Source: CAYMPH01 sp964392365 (GTDB lineage: Bacteria; Spirochaetota; UBA4802; UBA5550). From it: a DNA stretch of 64,000 nucleotides. Under the pieces are notes generated by a model. It searched no databases. It worked only from the letters and a program-made list of their open reading frames with translations, and was not told the DNA's origin. The stretch covers positions 22,377 through 86,376 of the forward strand of contig CAYMPH010000018.1 of NCBI GenBank assembly GCA_964392365.1, in the 5' to 3' direction. Shown piece by piece: positions 1-8,900 of the stretch. The position numbers and the translations under genes were made by a program. Within the stretch, counting starts at the first letter, position 1, and the number at the start of each line of letters is the position of its first letter.

Positions 1-1
1 G

Positions 2-181
2 GGCGAAATCGCTCATTGTGTTCTTACAGGGAAAAATGGCGATATAATAAAATATAAAATTAAAGATCCGTCACTGCAAAACTGGTACGGCCTCGCATAT
101 GCCGTACGGAACAATGGAATATCAGACTTCCCGCTCTGTAATAAGAGCTTCAATCTTTCATACTGCGGCAATGATTTGTAA
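2..181 (+). CDS. C-terminal end of a hydrogenase-like (complex I 49 kDa / HycE-like) large subunit, partial
   Basis: The frame is open from the window edge and ends with TAA at 179-181; the 5' part lies outside the window. The 59 visible residues read through KIKDPSLQNWYGLAYAV and DFPLCNKSFNLSYCGNDL, the pattern of the C-terminus of group 4 [NiFe]-hydrogenase / NuoD-like large subunits. True hydrogenases carry a CxxC nickel-ligand motif at this end. Here the first Cys position is Leu and only one Cys (in SYCGND) remains, so this may be a hydrogenase-related Ehr-type subunit without a NiFe site. Its stop codon overlaps the ribosome binding site of the next gene, which encodes the matching small subunit, so the two are one operon. 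The family assignment rests on a short stretch. Confidence 0.75.
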   Translation, partial: GEIAHCVLTGKNGDIIKYKIKDPSLQNWYGLAYAVRNNGISDFPLCNKSFNLSYCGNDL

Positions 182-191
182 GGAGTACGCA

Positions 192-953
192 ATGTTAAAT
201 ATTTTAAAAATACGAAAAAATCAGGGATATCAGGCAATACCCGATGTCAGGAAAGCAGAAATCCGCAAACCATTCAGGGGGCTGCCTGCGCTTGATTCAT
301 CCAATTGCGGTAAATGTACAATTTGCAGCGATATCTGCCCTGTTGGAGCTATACCTTCAAAATCACTTTCAATTGATCTTGGAAAATGCATATTCTGCGG
401 AGACTGCGAACGGCTTTGCCCTCAGAAATCCATAACATTTTCAACTTTTTATAAAATTGCTTCCACATCAAGAGAATATCTTGTTGTTGATAAATCCAAA
501 AATAGTGAAAATTATTATGCTGATGCAATTGAAGCACGTAAGGAAATAAAAAAAATATTCGGTACTTCATTGAAAATCAGGCAGGTTTCTGCTGCAGGAT
601 GCAACGCTTGCGAATGGGAACTCAATGCCAGCGGAAACGCCAACTTTGATATGGGACGTTTCGGTATAGAAGTAGTTGCTTCACCAAGACATTCGGATGC
701 TATTCTAATTACAGGTCCTATATCCGAAAATATGGCTCCTGCTCTTGAGGATGCTTATATGTGTACTCCTGATCCAAAAGTAATTATACTCGCAGGCAGC
801 TGTGCAATTTCCGGCGGTGTTTTTCAGGGATCACCTGCATTGAACAGGGTATTTCTTGATAAACACAAAATTGACCTTTATATTCCCGGATGTCCGGTGC
901 ATCCGTTAACTGTTGTTAACGGAATTTTAGATTTTTTGGGAAAGAAGAAATAA
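192..953 (+). CDS. Ferredoxin-fused NuoB-like small subunit of an Ech/Ehr-type complex
   Basis: The protein is 253 aa when started at the ATG at 192, which follows AAGGAG at 180-185; an upstream in-frame start at 99 would lie inside the preceding gene and is rejected. Residues 35-80 hold two 4Fe-4S motifs (C39, C42, C45, C49 and C66, C69, C72, C76), as in HyfH/HycF/NuoI. Residues 125-250 are a NuoB/HyfI-like domain with the expected ligands for a proximal 4Fe-4S cluster: C137 and C140 (CNAC), C204 (GSCA) and C234 (PGCP). These are separate subunits in most relatives, so this is a fusion of electron-relay and small subunit. It probably passes electrons from ferredoxin to the large subunit encoded just upstream, at the cytoplasmic side of a membrane ion-pumping module. 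It is the last gene of its operon. Confidence 0.85.
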   Translation: MLNILKIRKNQGYQAIPDVRKAEIRKPFRGLPALDSSNCGKCTICSDICPVGAIPSKSLSIDLGKCIFCGDCERLCPQKSITFSTFYKIASTSREYLVVDKSKNSENYYADAIEARKEIKKIFGTSLKIRQVSAAGCNACEWELNASGNANFDMGRFGIEVVASPRHSDAILITGPISENMAPALEDAYMCTPDPKVIILAGSCAISGGVFQGSPALNRVFLDKHKIDLYIPGCPVHPLTVVNGILDFLGKKK

Positions 954-1002
954 TTCTGTTAAAACAGCAGTTATTGGTTATTATAAGAATTTTGATAAAT
1001 AA

Positions 1003-1032
1003 AAAAGCCTGCAGGTAAAAAAGCAGGCTTTT
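1003..1032. terminator. Bidirectional rho-independent terminator
   Basis: A perfect 10-bp inverted repeat, AAAAGCCTGC at 1003-1012 and GCAGGCTTTT at 1023-1032, is separated by a 10-base loop. It is A-rich on the left and followed by T-rich sequence on the right. It sits between two convergent genes and can serve both. Confidence 0.85.
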
Positions 1033-1060
1033 ATTTTTTTTATCCGGTTTTATTTAAAGA

Positions 1061-2467
1061 TTATTTTTTTCCGATAAACCCGGCAATATAAATTGCCTCC
1101 TGAGCCTTCAGGGAAATATTGCTGAATTTAAGAGATGAGTTTATCTCAGATATAACATCAGCAGGATAAACCATTCTCGGGTCGTTCACTTCAATTTTTA
1201 CAGGATAGAAACGCTTCTGATCGCGGTATGAGTATGATGTCAGTATGCCTACATCTTCACCGAATACTGCATCAACAGCCCTGAGCATTGTTCTGATTCG
1301 TGATCCGACTGTATCATTAAAGTCATCCCATTTCATCATTTCTCCATTAACTTCAATGTTAATGTGTACCAGAAGTTTATGCCCCTGCTGATACCGTTCG
1401 CGGTTTTTTTCCAGAACTTTTTTGGCAACATTGAGCGCATCAATATCATCTCCGCGGCCTGTTTTAACAAGAACTGTTTTATTGCGCGGAAGAGTTTCAA
1501 ATCCGTCGCCGTAGCTTACAAGCTCTTCTGCATGTTCAGTGCGCATTGCAAGTTCATCAGGTGTTAAATGATCAATAAGATTCATCTGATACAGAGCATA
1601 CGTAATATTCCATATTATCTGATACAGAATTGGGCCCACCAGAGCTTCAGGTATCTTGACGCGGTCAAGAGTTGTAAATATATAATCAATAATATCAGGT
1701 CTGATAAGCCTTTTTAAATCCCCGCGGTCCCGGCGTATAATAGATGTAATTTCTTTGAGAAGATAAGCCTGCATACTCAGGCATATCTGGAAATTTTCAA
1801 AATATGCAGGACGAAGACCGGCAAGAAGTTCATCCGGCGTTTTATTTGCTACGTGCTGGCTTGTTGCAATATCACTGAATGGATGAGTAAGAAAAAATTC
1901 ATGAAACACATCCCTCGGCTTTTTTAAATTACAGTACTGAATTATATTTTCAGTATCCATCCTGTAGCTTCCGGGGAAAATCAGGGTTTCAGCCATAATG
2001 TCGGTATTGGTATCTCCGCCCATGACAAAAAGTTCAGATTCTTTGTATGTCTTGCGGACTTCTTTAATCTGCTCTTCAATTGATTTGAATGCTTCAGCGT
2101 CATTTGAATTGTGGGAAGCGCAGCCGAAACCGCGTTTTGAATGGTGCATGAAAGCTATAAATAGTGCAGGCATGCCCGGGGTATTGAAATGAGCATCCTT
2201 GACAACACGGTCGATCCGGTTCCAGTACCAGAAATTGCTTTTATCCAGTGAAACCTTATTTCCGTCAGTACGGCCGAAACGGACTGATGTTGGAGGATAT
2301 CCTTTTGCCTTGCTGCCATGAACGCGGCCATCGATACATTTCATTACAACTATTTTAGGCGCCCGTGCTGTGAATTCGGCTATTACATTTTTCATTTTTT
2401 CAAGTGTATCAGCGTCAGAAATATTCTTTGCTAAATGAAGTTGAAAAAAATCATGTGCATTTTTCAT
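1061..2467 (-). CDS. Uncharacterised 468-aa protein with a beta-carbonic-anhydrase-like CxDxR motif
   Basis: I do not recognise a characterised family with certainty. The start ATG (complement of 2465-2467) is preceded by GAGG. Near the N-terminus the protein has KCIDGRVHG (C44, D46, R48), then a conserved-looking block with H108, H109, C116 and H119 (MHHSKRGFGCASHN). A CxDxR followed by His and Cys is the zinc-site layout of beta-type carbonic anhydrases and of the carboxysomal CsoSCA relatives, though the spacing here is not the plain HxxC. The rest (residues 130-468) shows no motif I can name; there is no signal peptide or membrane segment. It is a single gene, convergent with the hydrogenase-like operon and divergent from tadA. 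A zinc enzyme is a reasonable guess and no more. Confidence 0.5.
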   Translation of the reverse strand: MKNAHDFFQLHLAKNISDADTLEKMKNVIAEFTARAPKIVVMKCIDGRVHGSKAKGYPPTSVRFGRTDGNKVSLDKSNFWYWNRIDRVVKDAHFNTPGMPALFIAFMHHSKRGFGCASHNSNDAEAFKSIEEQIKEVRKTYKESELFVMGGDTNTDIMAETLIFPGSYRMDTENIIQYCNLKKPRDVFHEFFLTHPFSDIATSQHVANKTPDELLAGLRPAYFENFQICLSMQAYLLKEITSIIRRDRGDLKRLIRPDIIDYIFTTLDRVKIPEALVGPILYQIIWNITYALYQMNLIDHLTPDELAMRTEHAEELVSYGDGFETLPRNKTVLVKTGRGDDIDALNVAKKVLEKNRERYQQGHKLLVHINIEVNGEMMKWDDFNDTVGSRIRTMLRAVDAVFGEDVGILTSYSYRDQKRFYPVKIEVNDPRMVYPADVISEINSSLKFSNISLKAQEAIYIAGFIGKK

Positions 2468-2670
2468 TGGAGTACCTCAAGTGTTTTTTCAAAAAGTAAA
2501 ACATTATTTTTATTCGTCAATCAATTAATAAGATTTAATAGAATGAAATTTATATTTTTATAGTAATATACTTTACAAAAGAATCTAATAATCCTGATAT
2601 TTATGTTAGTAGTAAAAAATATATAACTTCATGTGCATAATTTGAAAAAATCTGTTTTAATTATTATTTT

Positions 2671-2698
2671 TTTACAAAGTTAAAATTTTTTATATAAT
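2671..2698 (+). promoter_or_regulatory. Probable sigma-70-type promoter for tadA
   Basis: TTTACA at 2671-2676 and TATAAT at 2693-2698 are separated by 16 bases and lie 20 bases before the tadA ATG. Both boxes are close to consensus. No transcript data are available. Confidence 0.45.
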
Positions 2699-2717
2699 TG
2701 TTTGCCGGGTTGATAAA

Positions 2718-3179
2718 ATGAATGATATAGATTATATGAAAGCAGCGCTTGACCAGGCACAGATTGCATTTTCTGAAGAGGAAATTCCTGTTGGAGCAGT
2801 TATTGTTAAAGACGGAGAAATCATATCATCCGGAAGAAACACTAATAGACAGAAAAACTGTTCCACAAGACATGCGGAAATTAATGCATTGGAAAAAGCA
2901 GCAGAAGTTCTTGGAAATGAAAGACTATCCGGCTGCACGCTTTATGCAACAAAGGAACCGTGCGCCATGTGTGCCGGAGCAATTGTTCACTCGAGAATTG
3001 AAAGGGTTGTGATAGGATCTGCTGATATTAAGTACGGCGCCTGCGGAACTGTATTGGATGTCTGCGGAAATAAAATAATGAATCATGTTCCGGAAATAGT
3101 TTTTGGAGTTCTTGAAGAGGAATGTTCTGAACTGATAAAGAAATTTTTCATTAAGTTACGCGGAAGAGATAATCTTTAA
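2718..3179 (+). CDS. tadA: tRNA-specific adenosine(34) deaminase
   Basis: TadA converts A34 of tRNA-Arg(ACG) to inosine. The 153-aa length is typical. The zinc site and catalytic Glu are clear: HAE at residues 52-54 and PCAMC at 81-85, followed by the usual AGAIVHSRI stretch. The substrate-shaping N-terminus (residues 1-40, IPVGAVIV) matches the family. It is probably a single-gene unit. Its 3' end overlaps the convergent LysR gene by 24 bases, so the C-terminal codons of both genes share DNA. Confidence 0.93.
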   Translation: MNDIDYMKAALDQAQIAFSEEEIPVGAVIVKDGEIISSGRNTNRQKNCSTRHAEINALEKAAEVLGNERLSGCTLYATKEPCAMCAGAIVHSRIERVVIGSADIKYGACGTVLDVCGNKIMNHVPEIVFGVLEEECSELIKKFFIKLRGRDNL

Positions 3180-4055
3180 TTTTTCAAGAAGAGCTTTGGC
3201 TGGAGGTGATAAAATTCTGTTTTTCTGATATACAGCATAAAAATCTCTGGTTATGGTGAAGTTATCAATTCTTATTACTTTTAATTTTTTCAGCGAAACT
3301 TCTCTCCTGATTGCCAGGTTGGATATAAATGCTACTCCAATGCCTGCAATTACCGATTCTTTAACTCCTTCAGATGTCGATGATTCAAAGACAATGTTCA
3401 TTTTAGAATGTGTTATTCCCTTTGACGAAAGTTCGTGTTCATAGGATGTTCTTGTTCCTGAACCATTTTCCCTTGAGATAAATTTTATTTTATACAGGTC
3501 GCTAATTTTTATTTTATCAGGAAAATCCGCCGGGCCTATTAAAACAATTTCATCGCTTCTGATTTTTAAATAGCTGAGAAGCGGATGCTTTAAATTTTTA
3601 CCAACAATGCCTATTTCAGAAGTTCCTTCTTTAACGCTTTCAACTGCTTCGCGGCTGTCTGAAATTTTAATTTTATAATAGTAATCCGGATTTATTTTTT
3701 TTACAAGAGCAATAGCTTCAGGCAGAATATATGTAGATGGAATGGTGCTTGATGAAATGTTTATTTTACCATGTGTTTTTTCTTTTTGAAATTCGGACTG
3801 CATTGAATTGATTTCAGTTGAAAATTTATCGCAGAATTTTTTAAATAGAAGTCCTTCCTGCGTTAATGAAAGTTCTTTACCTTTTCTATTAAAAAGTAAA
3901 ACGCCGAAAGTTTCTTCAAGACCTGCTATATGATGGCTGATTGTTGCCTGGCCTATCTTCAGTTTCCTCGAAGCCTTTGTAAAGCTGTTTTCGTTAACAG
4001 TCTCCATGAAAGATTGTATCTGTTTAAAATCGAAATTTAAATCTTTATTTTTCAT
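3156..4055 (-). CDS. LysR-family transcriptional regulator
   Basis: The protein is 299 aa, the standard LysR length. Residues 8-65 form the winged helix-turn-helix (QIQSFMETVNENSFTKASRKL, then ATISHHIAGLEETFGVLLFNR), and residues 90-295 form the two-lobed effector-binding domain. The C-terminal half resembles the CysL/YeiE branch in general shape, but I cannot name a ligand. It is transcribed away from the lipoprotein gene at 4235, and the shared region 4056-4234 would be the natural place for its operator. A target gene is not obvious from the neighbours. Confidence 0.88.
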   Translation of the reverse strand: MKNKDLNFDFKQIQSFMETVNENSFTKASRKLKIGQATISHHIAGLEETFGVLLFNRKGKELSLTQEGLLFKKFCDKFSTEINSMQSEFQKEKTHGKINISSSTIPSTYILPEAIALVKKINPDYYYKIKISDSREAVESVKEGTSEIGIVGKNLKHPLLSYLKIRSDEIVLIGPADFPDKIKISDLYKIKFISRENGSGTRTSYEHELSSKGITHSKMNIVFESSTSEGVKESVIAGIGVAFISNLAIRREVSLKKLKVIRIDNFTITRDFYAVYQKNRILSPPAKALLEKLKIISSA

Positions 4056-4234
4056 ATTTGATATTGTTTTATTTAACCTTTAAAATTAAAAGGAAAAAAT
4101 TTAAAAAGGCCATAAAAAGAAGTAGAAATTTTATTTAATTATTGGTTAAATTAGCAGTTTTCGTGAATTGAAATTTAATAGTTGTTTCTATAATAATCAA
4201 ATGAGTTATTGATATAATAGCTGGAGAAAAAAAA

Positions 4235-4696
4235 TTGAAAATAAAGAAAGTTTTTATCCTATTGATAATTATTGCTGCGCAGTTTTCGTGCGGAAAAAAA
4301 ACAGCAGGCACTCCGGAAGAGGTTTTTGAAAAGCTGGCAAAAGCTGATAATTATAATGAAGCAAAATTATATTTTACAAACGGTACCATCAAGCTTGTGG
4401 ATTCAGCTGTATCAAAAGGCATGCTTGATGAAAAAGACAGGGCAGATTATCTCCACCTGTTTAATAAAAAAACAAAGTGGGTAATAACCAATACAGAAAA
4501 TTACGGAAATGCCGCAGGGATTACTCTCCGTTTCACGAAACATCCTATAGAAAATCTGAAAGGGACTGATATAACATATAATCTTGTAAAGGAAGACGGC
4601 TCGTGGAAGATAGATCTTGAAAAGGAAATGAAGGATTCTCTTAGTACGTATGCACCGGATGATGCGGAAAAATATCTGAAAGATATGCTGAAGTGA
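4235..4696 (+). CDS. Predicted lipoprotein with an NTF2/DUF4878-like domain
   Basis: The start is TTG at 4235, chosen because GGAG at 4223-4226 is correctly spaced and the signal peptide begins right there. Residues 1-19 are a hydrophobic signal with lipobox QFSC, so Cys would be the lipidated residue of the mature protein. The remaining 130 aa begin with a TPEEVFEKL..ADNYNEAKLYF pattern and end with GSWKIDL, as in small DUF4878/NTF2-like exported proteins. The function is unknown. A second protein of the same general design is encoded at 45143-45592. It stands alone, divergent from the LysR gene. Confidence 0.7.
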   Translation: MKIKKVFILLIIIAAQFSCGKKTAGTPEEVFEKLAKADNYNEAKLYFTNGTIKLVDSAVSKGMLDEKDRADYLHLFNKKTKWVITNTENYGNAAGITLRFTKHPIENLKGTDITYNLVKEDGSWKIDLEKEMKDSLSTYAPDDAEKYLKDMLK

Positions 4697-4731
4697 TTAA
4701 ACTTTATAAAAATTTAAAATGCACAATAGAA

Positions 4732-4830
4732 CGCGGATGACGCGGATGATTATGATTTTCGCGGATTTTTAAAGGAATAAGTATTAAGAATTTTGGGTTA
4801 AGGATTAAGAATTTAAAGGATTAAGGATTT
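4732..4830. repeat. Extragenic repeats: three CGCGGAT units and two GGATTAAG units
   Basis: CGCGGAT occurs at 4732-4738, 4741-4747 and 4760-4766. It is followed by A/T-rich direct repeats of GGATTAAG at 4802-4809 and 4818-4825. Sequences like the CGCGGATGACGCGGAT unit recur between genes in many bacterial genomes. No coding frame is supported here. Confidence 0.5.
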
Positions 4831-4925
4831 TTTTAATTAGAGATAAAGAAAAAAAATAAAAAAAAGAAAGATAGAAAAAGATATAAAGGTTTTAGAGATA
4901 ATTTTATTTTTGATAAGATAAAATT

Positions 4926-5489
4926 TCAGTAGTTTGATATAGCGAGGTTGAGAATAATATCTTCCATCATCTCTTTGGCTTCAATGCTTTCCGGATTCAT
5001 CTGCATATAATTCTGACATGAAATAAGAGCCATGAAAAGTGATCCTGCTTCAATGTAAAGGCTGATCAGATTTAAATGCGTTTCGTCAATATCCGGTTCG
5101 CTTTCAAGAGATTTCGTGTAATTGTAAACTGCTTTTTCGAAATCGCCCATTTCCCAGAAAACACCTGCAAGATTTGCAAGAGTAATTGCATCGTCCGGAT
5201 TGTGGCGTAGAGCTTTTTCAAGAATAATTTTTGATTCGTCGAGCTTGCCTAGTTCGCACAGGCTGATTCCAAGACCGTTTAAAATGTCCGGGTCAGTATC
5301 GTCTATGGACGCTCCGAGGCTGAAAAGTTTTAAAGCTTCCTCGTAATTTCCATTTTCGACAAATTCATATCCTGTATCTATGAGAAGATTGGGATCATTT
5401 TCGAAATCGTTGATATCGTCAAGATCGAGAGTTTCTTCCCTCAATAAAAGATTTTTTAAGTTGCTGTTGAATCTCTGTTTATCTTTCAT
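4926..5489 (-). CDS. TPR-repeat protein
   Basis: The protein is 187 aa. From about residue 30 to 165 it consists of about four tetratricopeptide repeats, for example GNYEEALKLFSLGASIDDTDPD and GKLDESKIILEKALRHNPDD with the usual G/A/P positions. The N-terminus (residues 1-30) is acidic, and there is no signal peptide, so it is probably cytoplasmic. TPR proteins scaffold protein-protein contacts; the partner cannot be inferred from the neighbours. A longer TPR protein lies at 51601-52458. Confidence 0.8.
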   Translation of the reverse strand: MKDKQRFNSNLKNLLLREETLDLDDINDFENDPNLLIDTGYEFVENGNYEEALKLFSLGASIDDTDPDILNGLGISLCELGKLDESKIILEKALRHNPDDAITLANLAGVFWEMGDFEKAVYNYTKSLESEPDIDETHLNLISLYIEAGSLFMALISCQNYMQMNPESIEAKEMMEDIILNLAISNY

Positions 5490-5589
5490 AGTTTTCTTTT
5501 TGGCTTAAAATCAGCCTAAAATGTAATATATCTTCAGAGTTATATTTTGTCAAGGATATTAGACTTATTTTAAATTTTAGGGCTCAAGT

Positions 5590-5622
5590 ATAAACGAACT
5601 GCTTTCGGATCAGCTCGTTTAT
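5590..5622. repeat. Imperfect 12-bp inverted repeat (hairpin)
   Basis: Arms at 5590-5601 and 5611-5622 pair at 11 of 12 positions (ATAAACGA outermost, one mismatch, then CTG/CAG). There is no T-run after it, so a terminator is unlikely. It is part of the 498-base gap 5490-5987, which holds no supported gene. Confidence 0.55.
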
Positions 5623-5692
5623 AGGGTGTTGAGATAAAATTTATAATGTTTGTAGAACATAATTAGATGGAAATTTTGGATTTTAATAAAAA

Positions 5693-5887
5693 GGGTCAGA
5701 GCCTCATTGCTGATTTTTTAAAGTAGACATTTTTAATGAAATTTATATTAAATTATATAGTTCTGGGTTCTTTTTTATAGAGTAGTTAAGTTATAATTTG
5801 CTTATTTTTAAAATATGGGCTCTTACCTCCTGTAATAGAGTACTGTTGCTCTGACCCATTTTAACGGGGAATCAATGCTCTGACCCC
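5693..5887. repeat. REP/MITE-like element with inverted GGGTCAGAGC ends
   Basis: GGGTCAGAGC at 5693-5702 is matched by its exact reverse complement GCTCTGACCC at 5848-5857, and by a second copy followed by one more C at 5877-5887. The roughly 165 bases between the ends are AT-rich and non-coding. Termini of this sequence are familiar to me from short palindromic repeats mobilised by Y1-type (RAYT) transposases, but no transposase is present here. Downstream, TTGACT at 5925-5930 may be the -35 of the activase promoter. Confidence 0.5.
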
Positions 5888-5987
5888 CTTCCTGAATATT
5901 AATCAACAAATCATCTTATAAATCTTGACTATTTATAAAATAAACATAAATTTGTAATTAATACACATTCACAGGAGTTTTTGATAA

Positions 5988-8900
5988 ATGGCAAATATAA
6001 ATGCGGCTGAGAGCCGTTTTTTCATTGGTATAGATTTAGGTTCTGTAACAGTAAAAGTTGTACTGCTTGATACAGGGAAGAATGTTCTTGAAAAATTCTA
6101 CCTCAGGCATAAAGGGCACCCCGGTCAGGAATTGCTGAAAATTCTTGAGGGGCTTCTCGGCAAATATCCGGCTGAAAAAATTGAAGCAATCGGAATTACA
6201 GGCTCCGGAGGCAAGAGACTTGCAAAGGTTCTCGGCGGCGTTTTTATTAATGAGGTTATTTCCGAAACAATTGCTGTGAGTTCTCTTTACCCTGCAGTGA
6301 AAACAATTATAAATATCGGCGGTCAGGATTCAAAGCTGATTTTAGTTGACGGCAAGGCTGAGCCCGGGAAATTCATTCTGGAGAATTTCTCCATGAATAC
6401 TCTGTGCGCTGCAGGAACAGGCGCATTTCTTGAACAGCAGGCTGCAAGGCTTGGAATTTCCATTGAGGATGAGTTCGGCGAGATGGCTCTCAAATCTAAA
6501 AATCCTCCGAGGATTGCAGGACGCTGTTCTGTTTTTGCCAAAAGCGATATGATACACCTTCAGCAGAAAGGAACAGCAGATTACGACATTGTTGCGGGAC
6601 TCTGCTATGCCATGGCCAGAAATTTCAAGGCAACCATCGGCAAGAACATGAAGTTTGAAAAGGATGTTGCTTTCATCGGAGGGGTTGCGCGCAATAAAGG
6701 AATGGTCAAGGCATTTGAGGATGTTCTTGAAATAGGCGAAGGCAGCCTTGTTATTCCGGAGAATAATGCGCTCATCGGCGCAATCGGCGCTGCGTATAAT
6801 GTCATTGATAGAACTGACCTTGAATTTATCGGGCTTGGCGAAATCAGAAAATATTTAAAAGAGCTTGTTGATCTTGATAAAGGGCATGAGCCTCTTATCC
6901 TGAGAGAAGACCATCTTCTTTCAAAAGAGGAGTCAATTGAATCGCATAAACCCGGTGAAATAGTTAATGCATATTTAGGGGTTGATGTGGGGTCTATCAG
7001 TACCAATGTTGTTTTGATTGACGGGAAAAAGCGGGTGATTGCAAAAGCGTATCTCAGAACCGGCGGCAAGCCTATTGACGCAGTCAAACGCGGCCTTGAA
7101 GAAATTTCAAACGACATCGGCGATTATGTAAAAATTATCGGTGCCTGCACCACAGGTTCAGGAAGATATCTCACAGGCGATTTTATCGGAGCGGATCTTG
7201 TTAAAGATGAAATTACAGCTCACGCAAGAGGTGCTATTGAAATTGATAAAGATGTAGATACGATTTTTGAAATAGGCGGGCAGGATTCGAAATATATCAG
7301 CATTGAAAACGGAGCTATTGTAGATTTCGAGATGAACAAGGTCTGCGCTGCCGGCACGGGGTCATTTCTTGAAGAGCAGGCAGAGAGGCTTGGCGTTTCA
7401 ATTCAGGATGAATTCAGCGATCTGGCTTTATGCGCGAAGGATCCGAGCAGATGCGGTGAAAGATGCACTGTATTTATGGAATCGGATCTTGTGCATCATC
7501 AGCAGAAGGGAGCGCAGAAAGAGGATATAATTGCAGGCTTGAGTTATTCAATTGCGTATAATTTTATCAATAAGGTTGTTGAGGACAGGAGAATCGGCAA
7601 TCATATTTTCTTTCAGGGCGGAGTTGCATATAACAAGGGAGTTGTTGCTGCATTTGAAAAGGTAACAGGAAAACTTGTAACAGTTCCGCCTCATCATGAG
7701 GTAATGGGAGCTTTCGGTGCGGCTCTTCTTGCTCTGGATAATGATCAGGGCACTGTGAGCAGATTCAAGGGTTTTGACTGCACCAAAACCGAATATAAAA
7801 TTACAACATTCGAGTGCCACCACTGCACAAATTTCTGCACCATAAACCGGGTACTGATCGAAGGGGAAGGCGATTTTTATTACGGCAGCAGGTGCGACAG
7901 ATACGATATTAAAAAAAGCGAGAAGATCAAGCACAATGTACCTGACTATTTTGCCGAGAGGGATGATCTTCTGAGAAATACTTATTCTAAAACTGTTCCG
8001 GCAGGTAAAGTAAAAGCAAGAATCGGAATACCTTTATCAATGACTATTTACGAAGACTATCCTTTCTGGAAAGCTTTTTTCACTGAAATCGGATGTGAGC
8101 CTGTACTTTCAGATCCTACGAACAGAAAACATATCAACAGCGGACTTGAAACAGTAGTTGAAGAAATATGTTTCCCGATGAAGGTTCTGCATGGACATGT
8201 AATTGATCTTATCGAAAAGAAAGTGGATTATATTTTCATGCCGCAGATGATTGAGCTTAACAATACCAATCCCGACATAAAGGGAAGTTTCCTGTGTCCA
8301 TATGTCCAGGGAATGCCTGATGTAATACGCACAGCATTTGATTTTGATAAAATAGGCATACCTATTCTCAGGCCTGTTATAAAGTTCACTCTTGGAACAT
8401 CCTTTCTTGAGAATGAGCTGCATAAATCTATAGGTAAGAAAGTAGGAGTCCGCAAAGGTAAAATTAAAAAAGCACTGAAGGCTGCATTCAGTTCACTTGA
8501 GAAATTTACAGCATCTGTTCAGGAAGCGGGCGAAAAGGCTCTGAGTGAAATTAAAAAAGATGAAATTGCAGTTGTAATAGTAAGCAGGCCGTACAACGGC
8601 TGCGACAGGGGAATCAATCTTGATATACCGAGAAAATTTTATAATCTCGGAATCAAGGCTATTCCAATGGATTATCTTCCGCTGAACTCATTCTCAGTTG
8701 CAAAAGAGCTGCCTAACATGACCTGGTGGTTCGGCCAGAGAATTTTATCAGCAGCAAAAATAATCCGCACTAACCCGAATCTTTATCCGGTTTATATTAC
8801 TAATTTTGCATGCGGTCCGGATTCGTTTATAATTCAGTACTTCAGGTATCTTATCGGAAACAAGCCTACTCTTTATCTTGAGATAGATGAGCATAGCGCT

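Noticed and set aside
99..191. Longer N-terminus for the ferredoxin-fused small subunit
   Set aside because: The extra 31 codons lie within the preceding large-subunit gene in another frame. The AAGGAG at 180-185 fits only the ATG at 192.
6605..7117. Minus-strand 170-aa frame inside the activase gene
   Set aside because: It lies wholly inside a well-supported gene with strong domain matches. The product is Ser/Pro-rich and matches nothing I know.
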